Shown in pieces: positions 16,742 to 25,549 of a DNA stretch of 64,000 nt. A program made the position numbers and the translations under genes. The notes beneath the pieces were generated by a model that did no database searches, was not told where the DNA came from, and worked only from the letters and a program-made list of their open reading frames with translations. This DNA is from Paractinoplanes aksuensis (GTDB lineage Bacteria; Actinomycetota; Actinomycetes; Mycobacteriales; Micromonosporaceae). Position 1 is the stretch's first letter, and each line of letters opens with the position of its first letter. The stretch spans positions 41,338-105,337 of the forward strand of contig NZ_JAMYJR010000006.1 in assembly GCF_024137025.1 (NCBI RefSeq). The letters are read 5' to 3'.

Positions 16742-17743
16742 GTGACAGAGCGTCGAGTCGCCGTGGTCACCGGCGGCACTGCCGGGGTGGGCCGTGCGGT
16801 CGTACGGGAGCTGGCCGGGAACGGCTGGGACGTGGCGGTGCTGGCCCGGGGCAAGGCCGGGCTGGAGGGCGCCACCGACGACGCGTCGGCCCTCGGCGCG
16901 CGAGCGCTGGGCATCGAGACCGACGTGTCGGACTCCGGCCAGGTCCGGTCGGCCGCGGCGCGGGTCGAGGAAGAGCTGGGGCCGATCGAGCTCTGGGTGA
17001 ACGACGCCTTCGCGGGCGACCTGCGGTACTTCTGGGACATCCCGGAGGACGAATTCCGCAAGATCACCGACGTCACCTACCTCGGCCAGGTGCACGGCAC
17101 GCGGGTCGCGCTGGAGTACATGCGACCCCGCGACCGCGGCGTGATCGTGCAGATCGGCAGCGCGCTGGCCTTCCGGGGCATCCCGCTGCAGTCGGCCTAC
17201 TGCGGCGCCAAGCACGCGATCAAGGGCTTCACCGACAGCGTGATCACCGAGCTCAAGCACACCGGCAGCGCCGTGCGGGTCAGCCAGGTGCAGCTGCCGG
17301 GGGTCAACACGGCCCAGTTCGACTGGAACGCGACCGACTTCGAGGACCACCCGCAGCCGGTCGAGCCCATCTTCCAGCCCGAGGTCGCGGCCCGGGCCGT
17401 CCGGTTCCTGGCCGAGAACCCGCGCCGCAACCTCTGGGTCGGATTCTCGACCGCCTACACGATCCTGGGCAGCCGGCTGGCGCCCTCGTTCATGGACTGG
17501 TACCTCGCCCGGACCGTCGTCGACGGCCAGCTCTCCGAGGACGGCGGTCCCCGCTACGGCAGCAACGTGTTCGAGCCCCAGGACGACGACGTCGACCACG
17601 GCGCCCACGGCATGTTCGACGACAAGGCCAAGAACCGGGACGCTTGGTCGTGGGCCTCGATGCACCGCGTGGCCCTGGCCGGCGCGGCCGCCGTGGTGCT
17701 CGCGGCCGCCGTCGTCATCCCCAGGGCAGGGCGGCGCGGGTAG
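16742..17743 (+). CDS. short-chain dehydrogenase/reductase with C-terminal membrane tail
   Basis: SDR of 333 residues. Cofactor motif TGGTAGVGR near 10-18, WVNDAFAG near 85, catalytic Ser in QIGSALAF and YCGAKH (Tyr and Lys) near 148-152. After the Rossmann domain it has an acidic/histidine-rich region and a final hydrophobic helix (MHRVALAGAAAVVLAAAVVI) that would anchor it in the membrane, C-terminus ending RAGRRG. GTG at 16742 is preferred to that at 16727 since GGGAG lies six bases upstream. Substrate unknown. It overlaps the convergent aldo/keto reductase by 29 bases. Confidence 0.85.
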   Translation: MTERRVAVVTGGTAGVGRAVVRELAGNGWDVAVLARGKAGLEGATDDASALGARALGIETDVSDSGQVRSAAARVEEELGPIELWVNDAFAGDLRYFWDIPEDEFRKITDVTYLGQVHGTRVALEYMRPRDRGVIVQIGSALAFRGIPLQSAYCGAKHAIKGFTDSVITELKHTGSAVRVSQVQLPGVNTAQFDWNATDFEDHPQPVEPIFQPEVAARAVRFLAENPRRNLWVGFSTAYTILGSRLAPSFMDWYLARTVVDGQLSEDGGPRYGSNVFEPQDDDVDHGAHGMFDDKAKNRDAWSWASMHRVALAGAAAVVLAAAVVIPRAGRRG

Positions 17744-18596
17744 CCCAGTAGAGCTCGGCCGGCTCGGCCTCGACCGGCGCGATGGCCGCGGGGTCGAGCC
17801 CGGCCGCCCGCAGGTTCGAGGTGAGCTGGGCCGCCGTGGCCGCGCCGGAGAGCACCACCGTCGCCCACGGCTGGTTCAGCGCGGCGGCCAGAGCCTCGGC
17901 GTCGCGCCCGGCCAGGCGGCCGTTGGCCATGGCCTCCTTGACGATGACGGCCCGCCCCGCGGCGTGGGCCTCGGCCAGGGCCGGCCCCGCGCTCGGTTCG
18001 AGCAGGTTCCAGGTGGCCTGCACGCTGCGGAACAGCGGCTCGCCGTCGACCTCGACCCCCAGCGCGGCCCGGATCGCCTCGGCCTGTCGCGGCCCGCTCG
18101 TCGACAGCCCGACCAGCGCGCCCTGCTGGGCCAGGCGCCGGTGCAGGGTCGTGTCGGTCAGCGCCGGGCTGTCCGGCGTGACGGAGTGGATCTGGTAGAG
18201 CCCGAGCCGGTCGCCGAGCAGCGCCCGGGTCTCACCCACCTGCCGGTCGAACGTACTCACGCTGTGGTCCTTGACCTCGTGCGCCTCGGCCTCGATCTGC
18301 CAGTTCGCGGTGTAGGTGTAACCCCACTTGCTGCCGACCAGCGCATCGTCGTGCCCCGGCAGCCACGAAGCCAGAAATTCCTCCGACCGGCCGTACGACC
18401 GGGCCACGTCGAAATACCGCACGCCGGCCGCATAGGCCTGATCGAGCAGCTCGTGCGCCCGCCCCCGCATGGCCTCGACACTGCGGTCGCCCGGCAGGTC
18501 AGCCTCACGCCCGAGATTGATGTACGCCGGCCGCCCCACCGCGGCCAGCCCCAGCCCGATCCGCGCCACCCCGGTCAACCCGTCGAAAAGATCCAT
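17715..18596 (-). CDS. aldo/keto reductase
   Basis: NADPH-dependent aldo/keto reductase of 293 residues. Tetrad residues: Asp and Tyr in FDVARSYGRSEEFL near 60-66, Lys in GSKWGYTY near 88, His in YQIHSVTPD near 134. The barrel ends with the cofactor-binding region TVVLSGAATAAQLTSNL. ATG start with TACCCT five bases upstream on the same strand, possibly leaderless. Substrate cannot be predicted. Confidence 0.87.
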   Translation of the reverse strand: MDLFDGLTGVARIGLGLAAVGRPAYINLGREADLPGDRSVEAMRGRAHELLDQAYAAGVRYFDVARSYGRSEEFLASWLPGHDDALVGSKWGYTYTANWQIEAEAHEVKDHSVSTFDRQVGETRALLGDRLGLYQIHSVTPDSPALTDTTLHRRLAQQGALVGLSTSGPRQAEAIRAALGVEVDGEPLFRSVQATWNLLEPSAGPALAEAHAAGRAVIVKEAMANGRLAGRDAEALAAALNQPWATVVLSGAATAAQLTSNLRAAGLDPAAIAPVEAEPAELYWATRAALPWG

Positions 18597-18660
18597 ACGT
18601 CAGGGTAGGCGCCGGAGAGGCCGAGATGGCGGTCCAGGTCTCTCCGGCATGAAAGCTCAC

Positions 18661-18691
18661 GCCCCGTCCCGCCGAACCGGCGGGGCGGGGC
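18661..18691. terminator. 14-bp GC-rich hairpin in divergent intergenic region
   Basis: GCCCCGTCCCGCCG (18661-18674) pairs with CGGCGGGGCGGGGC (18678-18691) with one G-T wobble. It lies between two genes transcribed away from each other, where a terminator is unexpected; it may insulate the two promoters. Confidence 0.5.
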
Positions 18692-18761
18692 GCGGGCCTG
18701 TGGGGAGGGTTCGTTCCCGACTTCGATGCTGCTCGGGGCCGATGGCGGTAGCCCTCCGGGC

Positions 18762-18839
18762 ATATGACGGTTGCGTGACGAAACCGGGGATTCGCCGCTG
18801 AACCGTGTCGGAGCGTGCCCGGCGCGGCATCATGCGGTT
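18762..18839 (+). promoter_or_regulatory. response-regulator box and leaderless promoter, copy 1
   Basis: TGACG at 18765-18769 and 18776-18780 form a direct repeat with 11-base period, the spacing used by OmpR-family regulators. The 28 bases 18762-18789 match 21491-21518 at 23 positions. A CATCAT hexamer (18828-18833) lies six bases before the ATG at 18840, as in the second copy. Autoregulation by the encoded regulator is inferred. Confidence 0.65.
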
Positions 18840-19520
18840 ATGAGTGCCGTGCTGTTGATCGAGGACGACGACCGGATCCGGCTGTCGCTGGCCATGGCCC
18901 TGGAGGACGAGGGCTACACGACGCATGCCGTGGCCACCGCCGAGGAGGGCCTGGAGCTGCAGCGCCGGCAGCCCGCCGACACCGTGCTGGTCGACCTGAT
19001 GCTGCCGGGCATGGACGGGTTCGAGTGCATCCGCCAGCTGCGGCGCACCGACGACGTGCCGATCGTCGTGGTCAGCGCCCGCGACGACACCCACGACATC
19101 GTGGCCGGGCTCGAGGCCGGGGCCGACGACTACGTGGTCAAGCCGGTCGCCGTGAAAGAGCTGGCGGCCCGGCTGCGGGCGCTGCGGCGGCGGGGGCGGG
19201 CGGCCTCGGCCACCCCGGCCGTCACCGTGCTCACCTTCGGTGACCTCGAGATCCGGCCCGAGGCGGGCGAGGTGCGGTTGCACGGCGAGGTCGTCGCGGT
19301 CACCCGTACGGAGTTCCGGCTGCTCTGTGAGCTGGCCGAGCACCCGGGCCAGGTGCTCTCACGCCAGCAGCTGCTGAGCCGGGTCTGGGAGTACGAGATC
19401 GGCGACGAGCGCCTGGTCGACGTGCACGTGGGCCGGCTCCGCCACAAGATCGAGGACAGCGCGGGCAAGCCACGGCACCTGGTGACCGTCCGCGGTCTGG
19501 GCTACAAGCTGCAGCCGTGA
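18840..19520 (+). CDS. OmpR-family response regulator
   Basis: Response regulator of 226 residues. Receiver domain residues 1-115 with acidic pair EDDD at 8-11, phosphoacceptor Asp52 in VDLMLPGMDG, and Lys near 102 in VVKPV. Winged helix 128-226 with TRTEFRLLCELAEHPGQVLS and VDVHVGRLRHKIE. The GTG of the kinase overlaps its stop. ATG at 18840 follows CATCAT by six bases, so the message is probably leaderless. Receiver resembles CseB-like envelope-stress regulators; that link is tentative. Confidence 0.92.
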   Translation: MSAVLLIEDDDRIRLSLAMALEDEGYTTHAVATAEEGLELQRRQPADTVLVDLMLPGMDGFECIRQLRRTDDVPIVVVSARDDTHDIVAGLEAGADDYVVKPVAVKELAARLRALRRRGRAASATPAVTVLTFGDLEIRPEAGEVRLHGEVVAVTRTEFRLLCELAEHPGQVLSRQQLLSRVWEYEIGDERLVDVHVGRLRHKIEDSAGKPRHLVTVRGLGYKLQP

Positions 19521-20854
19521 GGCGGGCCGGGCTGCGGACCCGGGTCAGCGCCGCGTTCGCCGTGGGCGCTCTGGCCCTGTCGGCGGGCGTCACTTTCGTC
19601 TCGTACGAGTTGATCAGTAACACGCTGTTCCGCGAGCGCGAGCGGGCGGCCGTGCGGGCCACCTACTTCGACGCGGCGGCGATCAACGCCGGGCTCGGCG
19701 CCAGCAGCCCGGACGTGGGGGAGCTGCTGCAGTCGCTCGACATCGGCGCCGACCGGTACGTCCTGCTGCAGCGCGGCGGCCAGTGGTACTCGCGCAGCGC
19801 CGGCCCGGCCGCGAGCAACGCCGTGCCGCAGGCCCTGCAGCAGATGGCCGCGGACGGCGAGGCGGGCGCCCAGCGGATCCGCCGCGACCGGGAGGCGGCG
19901 CTGGTCGTGGCCGTGCCGGTGCAGGGCGACGGCGTGTTCTACGAGATCGTCTCGCTGGGCGAGCTGGAACGGACGTTGCAGCTGCTCGCGCTGGTGCTGA
20001 CCGCCGTCGCCATCATGGTGTCGGCCGGCGGCGCGGCGGTCGGCTGGTACGTCACCCGGCACGCCCTGCGCCCGCTGGCCGCGGTGGCCGAGGCAGCCAG
20101 CGGCATCGCCGAGGGCGACTTCGACACCCGGCTCGACCCCGACGCCGAACCCGACCTGGCCCGGCTCACCTCGTCGTTCAACCACATGGCGGACGAGTTG
20201 TCGCGCCGGTTGCAACGGGACCGCCGGTTCGCGGCCGACGTCAGCCACGAGCTGCGGTCCCCGCTGCAGACCCTGGCCGCCGCGGTCAGCGTGCTCAACC
20301 GGCGCCGGGACGGGCTCGACGAGCGGTCGGCGGCCGCGGTCGGGCTGATCGCCGACGAGGTCACCCGGTTCCAGACGCTCGTCGACGACCTGCTCGAACT
20401 GGCCCGCAGCGACCAGCCGGTCCACCTCGAGGAGGCCGACATCGGGCTGCTGGTGGGCCGGGTGCTGAGCTCGCGGAACCTGCCCACCGACCTGGTGCGC
20501 ATGGAGCCGGACACGCCGGTGGACTGGTCCGTCGACCGGCGGCGGGTCGAGCAGGCGCTGGGCAACCTGCTCGACAACGCGGTCCGCTACGGCGGGGGCC
20601 CGGTGGCCGTACGCGTGGGACCGGGCTTCTTGGAAGTGGACGACGCCGGCCCCGGAGTGCCGGACGAGGCGCGCGCGACGATCTTCGACCGGTTCGTGCG
20701 GGGACCGGCCGCTAACGCGCGCGGCGGCGGCGACGGCACCGGGCTGGGCCTGGCCATCGTGGCCGAGCACGCGGCGGCCCACGGCGGCCAGGCGTCGCTG
20801 GCCGACCGGCCCGGCGGCGGCGCGCGGTTCCGGATCGACCTGCCTATGCGCTGA
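19517..20854 (+). CDS. sensor histidine kinase
   Basis: Membrane kinase of 445 residues, partner of the preceding regulator (GTGA overlap). Membrane helices at about 12-34 and 155-178 enclose an extracellular sensor of roughly 120 residues. HAMP about 179-235, H-box DVSHELRSPL with His244, N-box NLLDNAVRY near 355, and G-boxes VDDAGPGVPDE and GTGLGLAIV. The sensor domain is not recognised. The regulated GerMN-like lipoprotein downstream suggests a cell-envelope signal. Confidence 0.92.
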   Translation: MRRAGLRTRVSAAFAVGALALSAGVTFVSYELISNTLFRERERAAVRATYFDAAAINAGLGASSPDVGELLQSLDIGADRYVLLQRGGQWYSRSAGPAASNAVPQALQQMAADGEAGAQRIRRDREAALVVAVPVQGDGVFYEIVSLGELERTLQLLALVLTAVAIMVSAGGAAVGWYVTRHALRPLAAVAEAASGIAEGDFDTRLDPDAEPDLARLTSSFNHMADELSRRLQRDRRFAADVSHELRSPLQTLAAAVSVLNRRRDGLDERSAAAVGLIADEVTRFQTLVDDLLELARSDQPVHLEEADIGLLVGRVLSSRNLPTDLVRMEPDTPVDWSVDRRRVEQALGNLLDNAVRYGGGPVAVRVGPGFLEVDDAGPGVPDEARATIFDRFVRGPAANARGGGDGTGLGLAIVAEHAAAHGGQASLADRPGGGARFRIDLPMR

Positions 20855-21167
20855 GCGCTTCCTCGACGTCCTCGTAGAGCGGGAAGACCTGGTGCAGCTT
20901 CATCGTGTGCAGCACCGTCACCACGTACCGGGACGGCGCGGCCAGCGACAGCGTGCCGCCGGCGCTCTTGGCCTCGTTGTAGGCCCGCACCAGCATGCTC
21001 AGCCCGGCCGAGTCGATGGTCGGCGCCGCGTGCAGGTCGACGATGACATGCCGATGATCGCGGACGGCCTCGGTCAGCGACTCGCGCAACAGCTCGACGG
21101 CGTCCGCGTCGAGGTCGCTCAGCGGGGTGACCACCGCAGTGTCGGTGGCGTCGCGCACATCGGTCAT
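20844..21167 (-). CDS. STAS-domain anti-sigma-factor antagonist
   Basis: Protein of 107 residues of SpoIIAA/RsbV type. Phosphorylatable Ser in PTIDSAGLSML near residue 53, preceded by strand HVIVDLHAAP and followed by VRAYNEAKSAGGTLSL. Such proteins release a sigma factor or partner by binding an anti-sigma kinase when unphosphorylated. No kinase or sigma factor is adjacent. Its ATG overlaps the stop of the small membrane protein upstream, so the two are co-expressed. It overlaps the kinase 3' end by 11 bases, convergent. Confidence 0.88.
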   Translation of the reverse strand: MTDVRDATDTAVVTPLSDLDADAVELLRESLTEAVRDHRHVIVDLHAAPTIDSAGLSMLVRAYNEAKSAGGTLSLAAPSRYVVTVLHTMKLHQVFPLYEDVEEALSA

Positions 21168-21448
21168 CGGATGCCCTCCTTCTCGGGCGTACGGCGGTCG
21201 GCGGTGGTCACCACGGCGGCGACCCCGGCCCCGCCGAAGAGCACCTGCAGGCCGAGTTCGGTGAGGCTGAACCCGGGGGGCAGGTCGGCGGCGATCCGCG
21301 TGACGGTCGTGGCGAACACGGCCATGCCCACGCCGACCGTGGGCGGCAGCCAGAACGGCACCCGGCGCCCGGCCCTCGTCAGCAGATGCCCGGCAATACC
21401 GAGCGCGCCGCCGACGAGGACGGCGGTGACCAGACTGGTGACCGTCAT
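21164..21448 (-). CDS. small membrane protein, GlsB/YeaQ-like
   Basis: Protein of 94 residues with three hydrophobic stretches: about 3-20, 30-48 and 65-82. The N-terminus MTVTSLVTAVLVGGALGIAG followed by RRVPFWLPPTVGVGMAVFAT resembles actinomycete GlsB/YeaQ/YmgE stress proteins, with poor conservation of their glycine pattern. First gene of a two-gene unit with the STAS protein (ATGA overlap). ATG at 21448 is chosen because a longer start would add a polar, charged leader. Function unknown. Confidence 0.65.
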   Translation of the reverse strand: MTVTSLVTAVLVGGALGIAGHLLTRAGRRVPFWLPPTVGVGMAVFATTVTRIAADLPPGFSLTELGLQVLFGGAGVAAVVTTADRRTPEKEGIR

Positions 21449-21490
21449 GGCTCCACAGTGACGGTCAAGGTTTGCGGAAGTTTCCCGGCG

Positions 21491-21548
21491 ATATGACAGT
21501 TCCATGACGGAGCCGGGGCGCCGGGCCGGCGCGAGGCATCATTCGGAT
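21491..21548 (+). promoter_or_regulatory. response-regulator box and leaderless promoter, copy 2
   Basis: TGACA (21494-21498) and TGACG (21505-21509) repeat with 11-base spacing inside a 28-base block that matches 18762-18789. CATCAT (21537-21542) is six bases before the ATG at 21549. The box lies 40-58 bases upstream of the start, about 20 bases closer than in copy 1, that is two helical turns. Confidence 0.65.
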
Positions 21549-22106
21549 ATGCGGCGGGCCTGGACGATCATGACGGTGGCCGTCGTGCTGCTCGGCGGCT
21601 GCGGTGTCCGCGCCCAGGACGAGCCGCACGGCGTCGACCTGCCGCGCCACCCGCTGACCACGCCCGGCGCGGGCCCGGCGGTGGCCGCGGGCGAGGTGGC
21701 GCAGGTGCTCTGCCTGGTCCGCGACGGCCGGTTGGTGCAGACCGTGCGGCGTACGCCGTCCTACCCCGCGGTGCAGGCCCAGCTCGAGAGCCTGGCCGAC
21801 GGGCCGACGCCGGAGGAACGCTCGACCGGCCTGGGTACGGCGCTGACCGGGCAGTCCCTGACCGGCCGGATGCTGGCCGGGGCCGAGGCGACCGTGGACG
21901 TCCCCGACTTCGACGAGGGCAACGCCCGCAACGACGAGATCCTGGCCTACGGGCAGATCGTATGCACGCTGACGGCGCGGGCCGACGTGGGCTCGGTGGT
22001 CTTCACCCGCGACGGCCAGTCGCTGCAGGTGCCGCGGGCCGACGGCACGCTGACCGGCGGCCCGCTGCACAGCAGCGACTACGCGCGCCTGCTGGTGCCC
22101 GGCTAG
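21549..22106 (+). CDS. GerMN-domain-like lipoprotein
   Basis: Lipoprotein of 185 residues. Signal peptide with lipobox LLGGC near residue 19. The mature part has VAQVLCLVRDGRLVQTVRR and SYPAVQAQLESLADGPTPEE, the pattern of GerMN domains that bind at the cell surface in spore-germination and cell-wall proteins of actinomycetes. Probably a target of the two-component system at 18840-20854, since it shares that system's promoter block. Its stop overlaps the convergent next gene over four bases (CTAG read both ways). Confidence 0.75.
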   Translation: MRRAWTIMTVAVVLLGGCGVRAQDEPHGVDLPRHPLTTPGAGPAVAAGEVAQVLCLVRDGRLVQTVRRTPSYPAVQAQLESLADGPTPEERSTGLGTALTGQSLTGRMLAGAEATVDVPDFDEGNARNDEILAYGQIVCTLTARADVGSVVFTRDGQSLQVPRADGTLTGGPLHSSDYARLLVPG

Positions 22107-22450
22107 CGCGTCGCGGCCAGGGCCGGGTGCCGAGCCTCCCATTCGTCGCGCACCTTGGCCGGCAGGTGCAGATGACGCCAGAGCCGGCGCAGCACGCTCG
22201 GGTTGAGCAGGTTGTTGATCTCACAGCAGTCGGCGGCCTGGCACAGCACGGTCTGGTAGGCCTGCCGTTGCTGGGCCGGATCCTCAAGGTCCAGCAGGCG
22301 GCGGCTGCGGTGCCCGGTGGCCATGTGTTTCGGCAGCTCGAGCAGGCCGACGCTGTGGCCGTGCAGGTCGTCGAGGCGGTCGGGGACGCTGGGGGCCCGG
22401 TTGGTCGGACCGCGCTGCTGGCGGCCGTCCCGGGCGGCGACGTACGGCAT
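22103..22450 (-). CDS. conserved hypothetical protein
   Basis: Soluble protein of 115 residues, not recognised. It has the segments LLELPKHMATGHRSRRLLDL and YQTVLCQAADCCEINNLLN and ends LPAKVRDEWEARHPALAATR. Charged, with four Cys in the middle and no membrane segment. The gene looks real: good codon bias and a TAGCCT hexamer (22457-22462) six bases ahead of its ATG on the minus strand. Function unknown. Confidence 0.65.
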   Translation of the reverse strand: MPYVAARDGRQQRGPTNRAPSVPDRLDDLHGHSVGLLELPKHMATGHRSRRLLDLEDPAQQRQAYQTVLCQAADCCEINNLLNPSVLRRLWRHLHLPAKVRDEWEARHPALAATR

Positions 22451-22656
22451 GTGGTCAGGCTAGGCTCGCCCGTGCTCCCGGACGGGCGGGTCGGCCGGAC
22501 AGGTTGTCAGGGTGCCGATTGTGTTGACTGTGATGAGCAGCAAGTCGCATTTCCCACTCCGCGCGTGACAACCGACCCCGGTGGGCGGCACCCTGAGGGC
22601 CACGTCGCAGCGGTGCGCGAGATCCGCCTCCGCGCGCGACCAACGCGGAGGGAACC

Positions 22657-24306
22657 ATGGACACACCGATCCTGCGGCGGCTGCGCGAGGGTTCGATCGG
22701 CACGGGCACGGTCATCGACGGCCCCTTCGGCCCGCGCCGGGTCACGTACGCCGATCAGACCGCCTCCGGCCAGGCGCTCGACTTCGTCGAGGACTTCATC
22801 CGGGACACGGTCCTGACCGGGTACGCCAACACCCACACCGAGGCCTCGGCGACCGGGGCGGGCACCCAGGCGCTGCGGGAACAGGCGCGCGAGTCGATCC
22901 ACCGGGCGGTCGGCGCGGGTCCCGGCGACGTCGTGCTGTTCTGCGGCTCGGGGGCCACGACGGCGGTCAACAAGCTGGTCGCCACGCTCGGGCTGCGGGT
23001 GCCGGAGAACCTCGACGACCGGTACGGGTGGAGCGGGCAGATCCCGTCGGCCGAGCGCCCGGTCGTGTTCGTGGGGCCCTACGAGCACCACTCCAACGTC
23101 CTGCCCTGGCGCGAATCGGTGGCCGACGTGGTCGAGATCGGCAGCGACGGGCGCGGTAATCCCGATCTCGAAGATCTTCGAAAAGCCCTCATTGCGTACG
23201 CCGGAAGGCCCTTGCGGATCGGCAGTTTCAGCGCCGCTTCGAACGTGACCGGCCTGCTCACCGACGTCGGAGCGATCTCGGCCCTGCTGCGCGAGCACGG
23301 CGCCCTGTCGGTCTGGGACTACGCGGCCGGCGGCCCCTACCTGCCGATCACGATGGCCGACAAGGACGCGATCTTCCTGTCGCCGCACAAGTTCCCCGGT
23401 GGCCCGCAGACGCCCGGCCTGCTCGTGGTGGGCAAGCACCTGCTGGTCAACCGCGTGCCGACCAACCCCGGGGGCGGCACGGTGGCGTTCGTCGACCCGG
23501 AAGACCACCGCTACCTGGACGACCCGATCGCCCGCGAGGAGGGCGGCACCCCGGCCATCGTCGAGTCGATCCGGGCCGGCCTGGTCTTTCAGGTCAAGGA
23601 CGCGGTCGGCACCGACGTGATCGCCGCTCAGGAACACGCGCTGTGGCAGCGGGCGCGGGACCGCTGGGCCGGCGACGACCGGATCCAGATCCTCGGCGAC
23701 CTGGAGTCACCCCGCCTGCCCATCGTGTCGTTCCAGATCCGCGCGGGCGAGCGCCACCTGCACCACAACTACGTGGTGAGGCTGCTCAACGACCTGTTCG
23801 GCATCCAGGCCCGGGGCGGCTGCTCGTGCGCCGGCCCGTACGGTCACCGGCTGCTCGGCATCGGCCCCGAGCTCTCACGCCGGTTCGAGCACGAGATCGA
23901 GGACGGCTGGGAGGGCATCAAGCCGGGCTGGTCGCGCCTCAACTTCGCGTACTTCCTCTCCGACACGGTCGCCGACTACCTGATCGAGGCGGTGTCGCTG
24001 ATCGCCTCCCACGGAGCTCGGCTGCTGCCCGACTACCGCTTCGATCCGCGCACCGGCCAGTGGTGTCACATCAACGCTGTTTGGTCGCGGCCGAAGTTGT
24101 CGAACCTTGGTCTGCACGCCGACGGCTCGGTCACCCGGCCGCCGGCGCCGGCTCAGCTGGGCGAGGACGTGCTGCCGGCCCAACTGGCCGAGGCCCGCTC
24201 GATCCTCGCCGGCCGACCCGTCCCGGTTGACGGCTCAGGCGCCGAGTTGCCGGCCGCGTTCGAGAAGCTGCGCTGGTTCCTGCTACCCGACGACTGCCTC
24301 GCCTGA
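22657..24306 (+). CDS. class V aminotransferase / cysteine-desulfurase-like protein
   Basis: PLP enzyme of 549 residues, longer than the usual 400-residue NifS/SufS. YADQTASGQALDFVE opens the fold, CGSGATTAVNKLV binds PLP phosphate, PYEHHSNVLPWRE carries the His stacked on PLP, and the Schiff-base Lys lies in SPHKFPGG near 248. RGGCSCAGPYGH near 390 offers Cys residues at the place of the desulfurase nucleophile loop. About 90 extra C-terminal residues are of unknown role. GGAGGG precedes the ATG. Substrate is unproved; sulfur transfer from cysteine is one option. Confidence 0.82.
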   Translation: MDTPILRRLREGSIGTGTVIDGPFGPRRVTYADQTASGQALDFVEDFIRDTVLTGYANTHTEASATGAGTQALREQARESIHRAVGAGPGDVVLFCGSGATTAVNKLVATLGLRVPENLDDRYGWSGQIPSAERPVVFVGPYEHHSNVLPWRESVADVVEIGSDGRGNPDLEDLRKALIAYAGRPLRIGSFSAASNVTGLLTDVGAISALLREHGALSVWDYAAGGPYLPITMADKDAIFLSPHKFPGGPQTPGLLVVGKHLLVNRVPTNPGGGTVAFVDPEDHRYLDDPIAREEGGTPAIVESIRAGLVFQVKDAVGTDVIAAQEHALWQRARDRWAGDDRIQILGDLESPRLPIVSFQIRAGERHLHHNYVVRLLNDLFGIQARGGCSCAGPYGHRLLGIGPELSRRFEHEIEDGWEGIKPGWSRLNFAYFLSDTVADYLIEAVSLIASHGARLLPDYRFDPRTGQWCHINAVWSRPKLSNLGLHADGSVTRPPAPAQLGEDVLPAQLAEARSILAGRPVPVDGSGAELPAAFEKLRWFLLPDDCLA

Positions 24307-24341
24307 GACGGATCCCGGGGCGGACCCGGGATCCGTCTCAG
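24303..24341. terminator. bidirectional terminator, 17-bp perfect stem
   Basis: CTGAGACGGATCCCGGG (24303-24319) pairs exactly with 24325-24341 around GCGGA. It overlaps the stop codon of the plus-strand gene and lies ten bases beyond the stop of the minus-strand flavohaemoglobin, so it can serve both. Confidence 0.88.
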
Positions 24342-24350
24342 GGGCGGGCG

Positions 24351-25538
24351 TCAGGCGGGGACGGGGACCGGACGCCACTGCTCCGAGCCGAAGACCTCGT
24401 ACCGGATGTTGGCGTCGGGAACGCCGCGGCGGTGCAGGCCGGCCCGGATGTGCTGCATGAACGGCACCGGGCCGCACAGGTAGACCTCGGCCCCCTCGTC
24501 CAGCGGGATCAGGTCGACGTCGACCCGGCCGGTCGACTCCTCGTACCAGGTCAGGTTGGTGAACGTGCGCAACCGGGAGCCGTGACTGGCCGTGTCGTGG
24601 CGCAGCGGGTGCCGGTCGGGGCTGCGGTCGGCGTGCACGGCGGTGACCGGGCGGGCCGGCTGGGTGCGGGCCACGTGGTCGAGGATGGCGGCGATCGGCG
24701 TGATGCCGACCCCGGCGCTGACCAGCAGCAGGGGAGTGCCGCCGTCGCGCAGGGTCAGATCGCCGTACGGCTGGCTCAGGCGCAGCGTGTCGTCGACCTG
24801 CACCACGTCGTGCAGCCACCCCGAGACCACGCCGTCGGGGGTCCCGTCGCGGCCGCGCACCCGGCGGACGGTGATCCGCAGCGGGCCGCCGGTGGCCGAC
24901 TGGGACAGCGAGTACTGCCGCAGCTGGCGGGAGCCGTCGGGCAGGTCGGCCGCGACCGTCACGTACTGGCCGGGCAGGAAGTGCGGGGCCGGGGCGCCGT
25001 CGGCCGGGGAGAGCAGGAACGACACCGCGTCGTGGGCCTCCTCGATCCGGTTGACCACGGTGTACTCCCGCCACGGGTCCGTGCCGTCCACGCCCGCCTC
25101 GCCGTACAGCCGGGCCTCGCGGCCGATCAGCCGGGACGCGAACAGCCAGTACACCTCGTCCCAGGCGGCGGCGATCGGCGGGGTGACCGCGTCGCCGAGG
25201 ACCGTGCCCACCGCGCCCATCAGGTAACGGCCGACCAATGTGTACTGCTCGGGCCGGATGCCGAGGGCGCAGTGCCGCTGCGCGATGCGTTCGACCACGT
25301 GGTCGAAGACGTGGGCCTCGGGCCCGGCGCCGACCAGGTGCGCGGCGAACGCGGCGACGGCTCCGGCCAGGGCCGACTTCTGCTCGCCGGTGGCCTGGGC
25401 GCTGCGGCTGAACGTGTTGAGCAGTTCGGGGTTCTCACCGAGCATCGTGTCGTAGAAGACGCCCGAGATCGCGTCGAGGTGCTGCGCGACGACGGGGAGG
25501 GTCGCCTCGACGACCGGGATGCTTTTCTCCGAGAGCAT
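24351..25538 (-). CDS. hmp: flavohaemoglobin (nitric oxide dioxygenase)
   Basis: Oxidises NO to nitrate with O2 and NAD(P)H. Residues 1-135 are globin with distal Tyr29 and proximal His89 (IAQRHCALGI). Residues 150-260 bind FAD (RQYSLSQS). Residues 265-395 bind NAD (VSAGVGITPIAAIL, EVYLCGPVPFMQ). Full length at 395 residues. AAGGAG precedes the ATG. It is the second gene after nsrR, 11 bases apart, giving an NO-inducible detoxification operon. Confidence 0.95.
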   Translation of the reverse strand: MLSEKSIPVVEATLPVVAQHLDAISGVFYDTMLGENPELLNTFSRSAQATGEQKSALAGAVAAFAAHLVGAGPEAHVFDHVVERIAQRHCALGIRPEQYTLVGRYLMGAVGTVLGDAVTPPIAAAWDEVYWLFASRLIGREARLYGEAGVDGTDPWREYTVVNRIEEAHDAVSFLLSPADGAPAPHFLPGQYVTVAADLPDGSRQLRQYSLSQSATGGPLRITVRRVRGRDGTPDGVVSGWLHDVVQVDDTLRLSQPYGDLTLRDGGTPLLLVSAGVGITPIAAILDHVARTQPARPVTAVHADRSPDRHPLRHDTASHGSRLRTFTNLTWYEESTGRVDVDLIPLDEGAEVYLCGPVPFMQHIRAGLHRRGVPDANIRYEVFGSEQWRPVPVPA

Positions 25539-25549
25539 GTGGATCTCCT

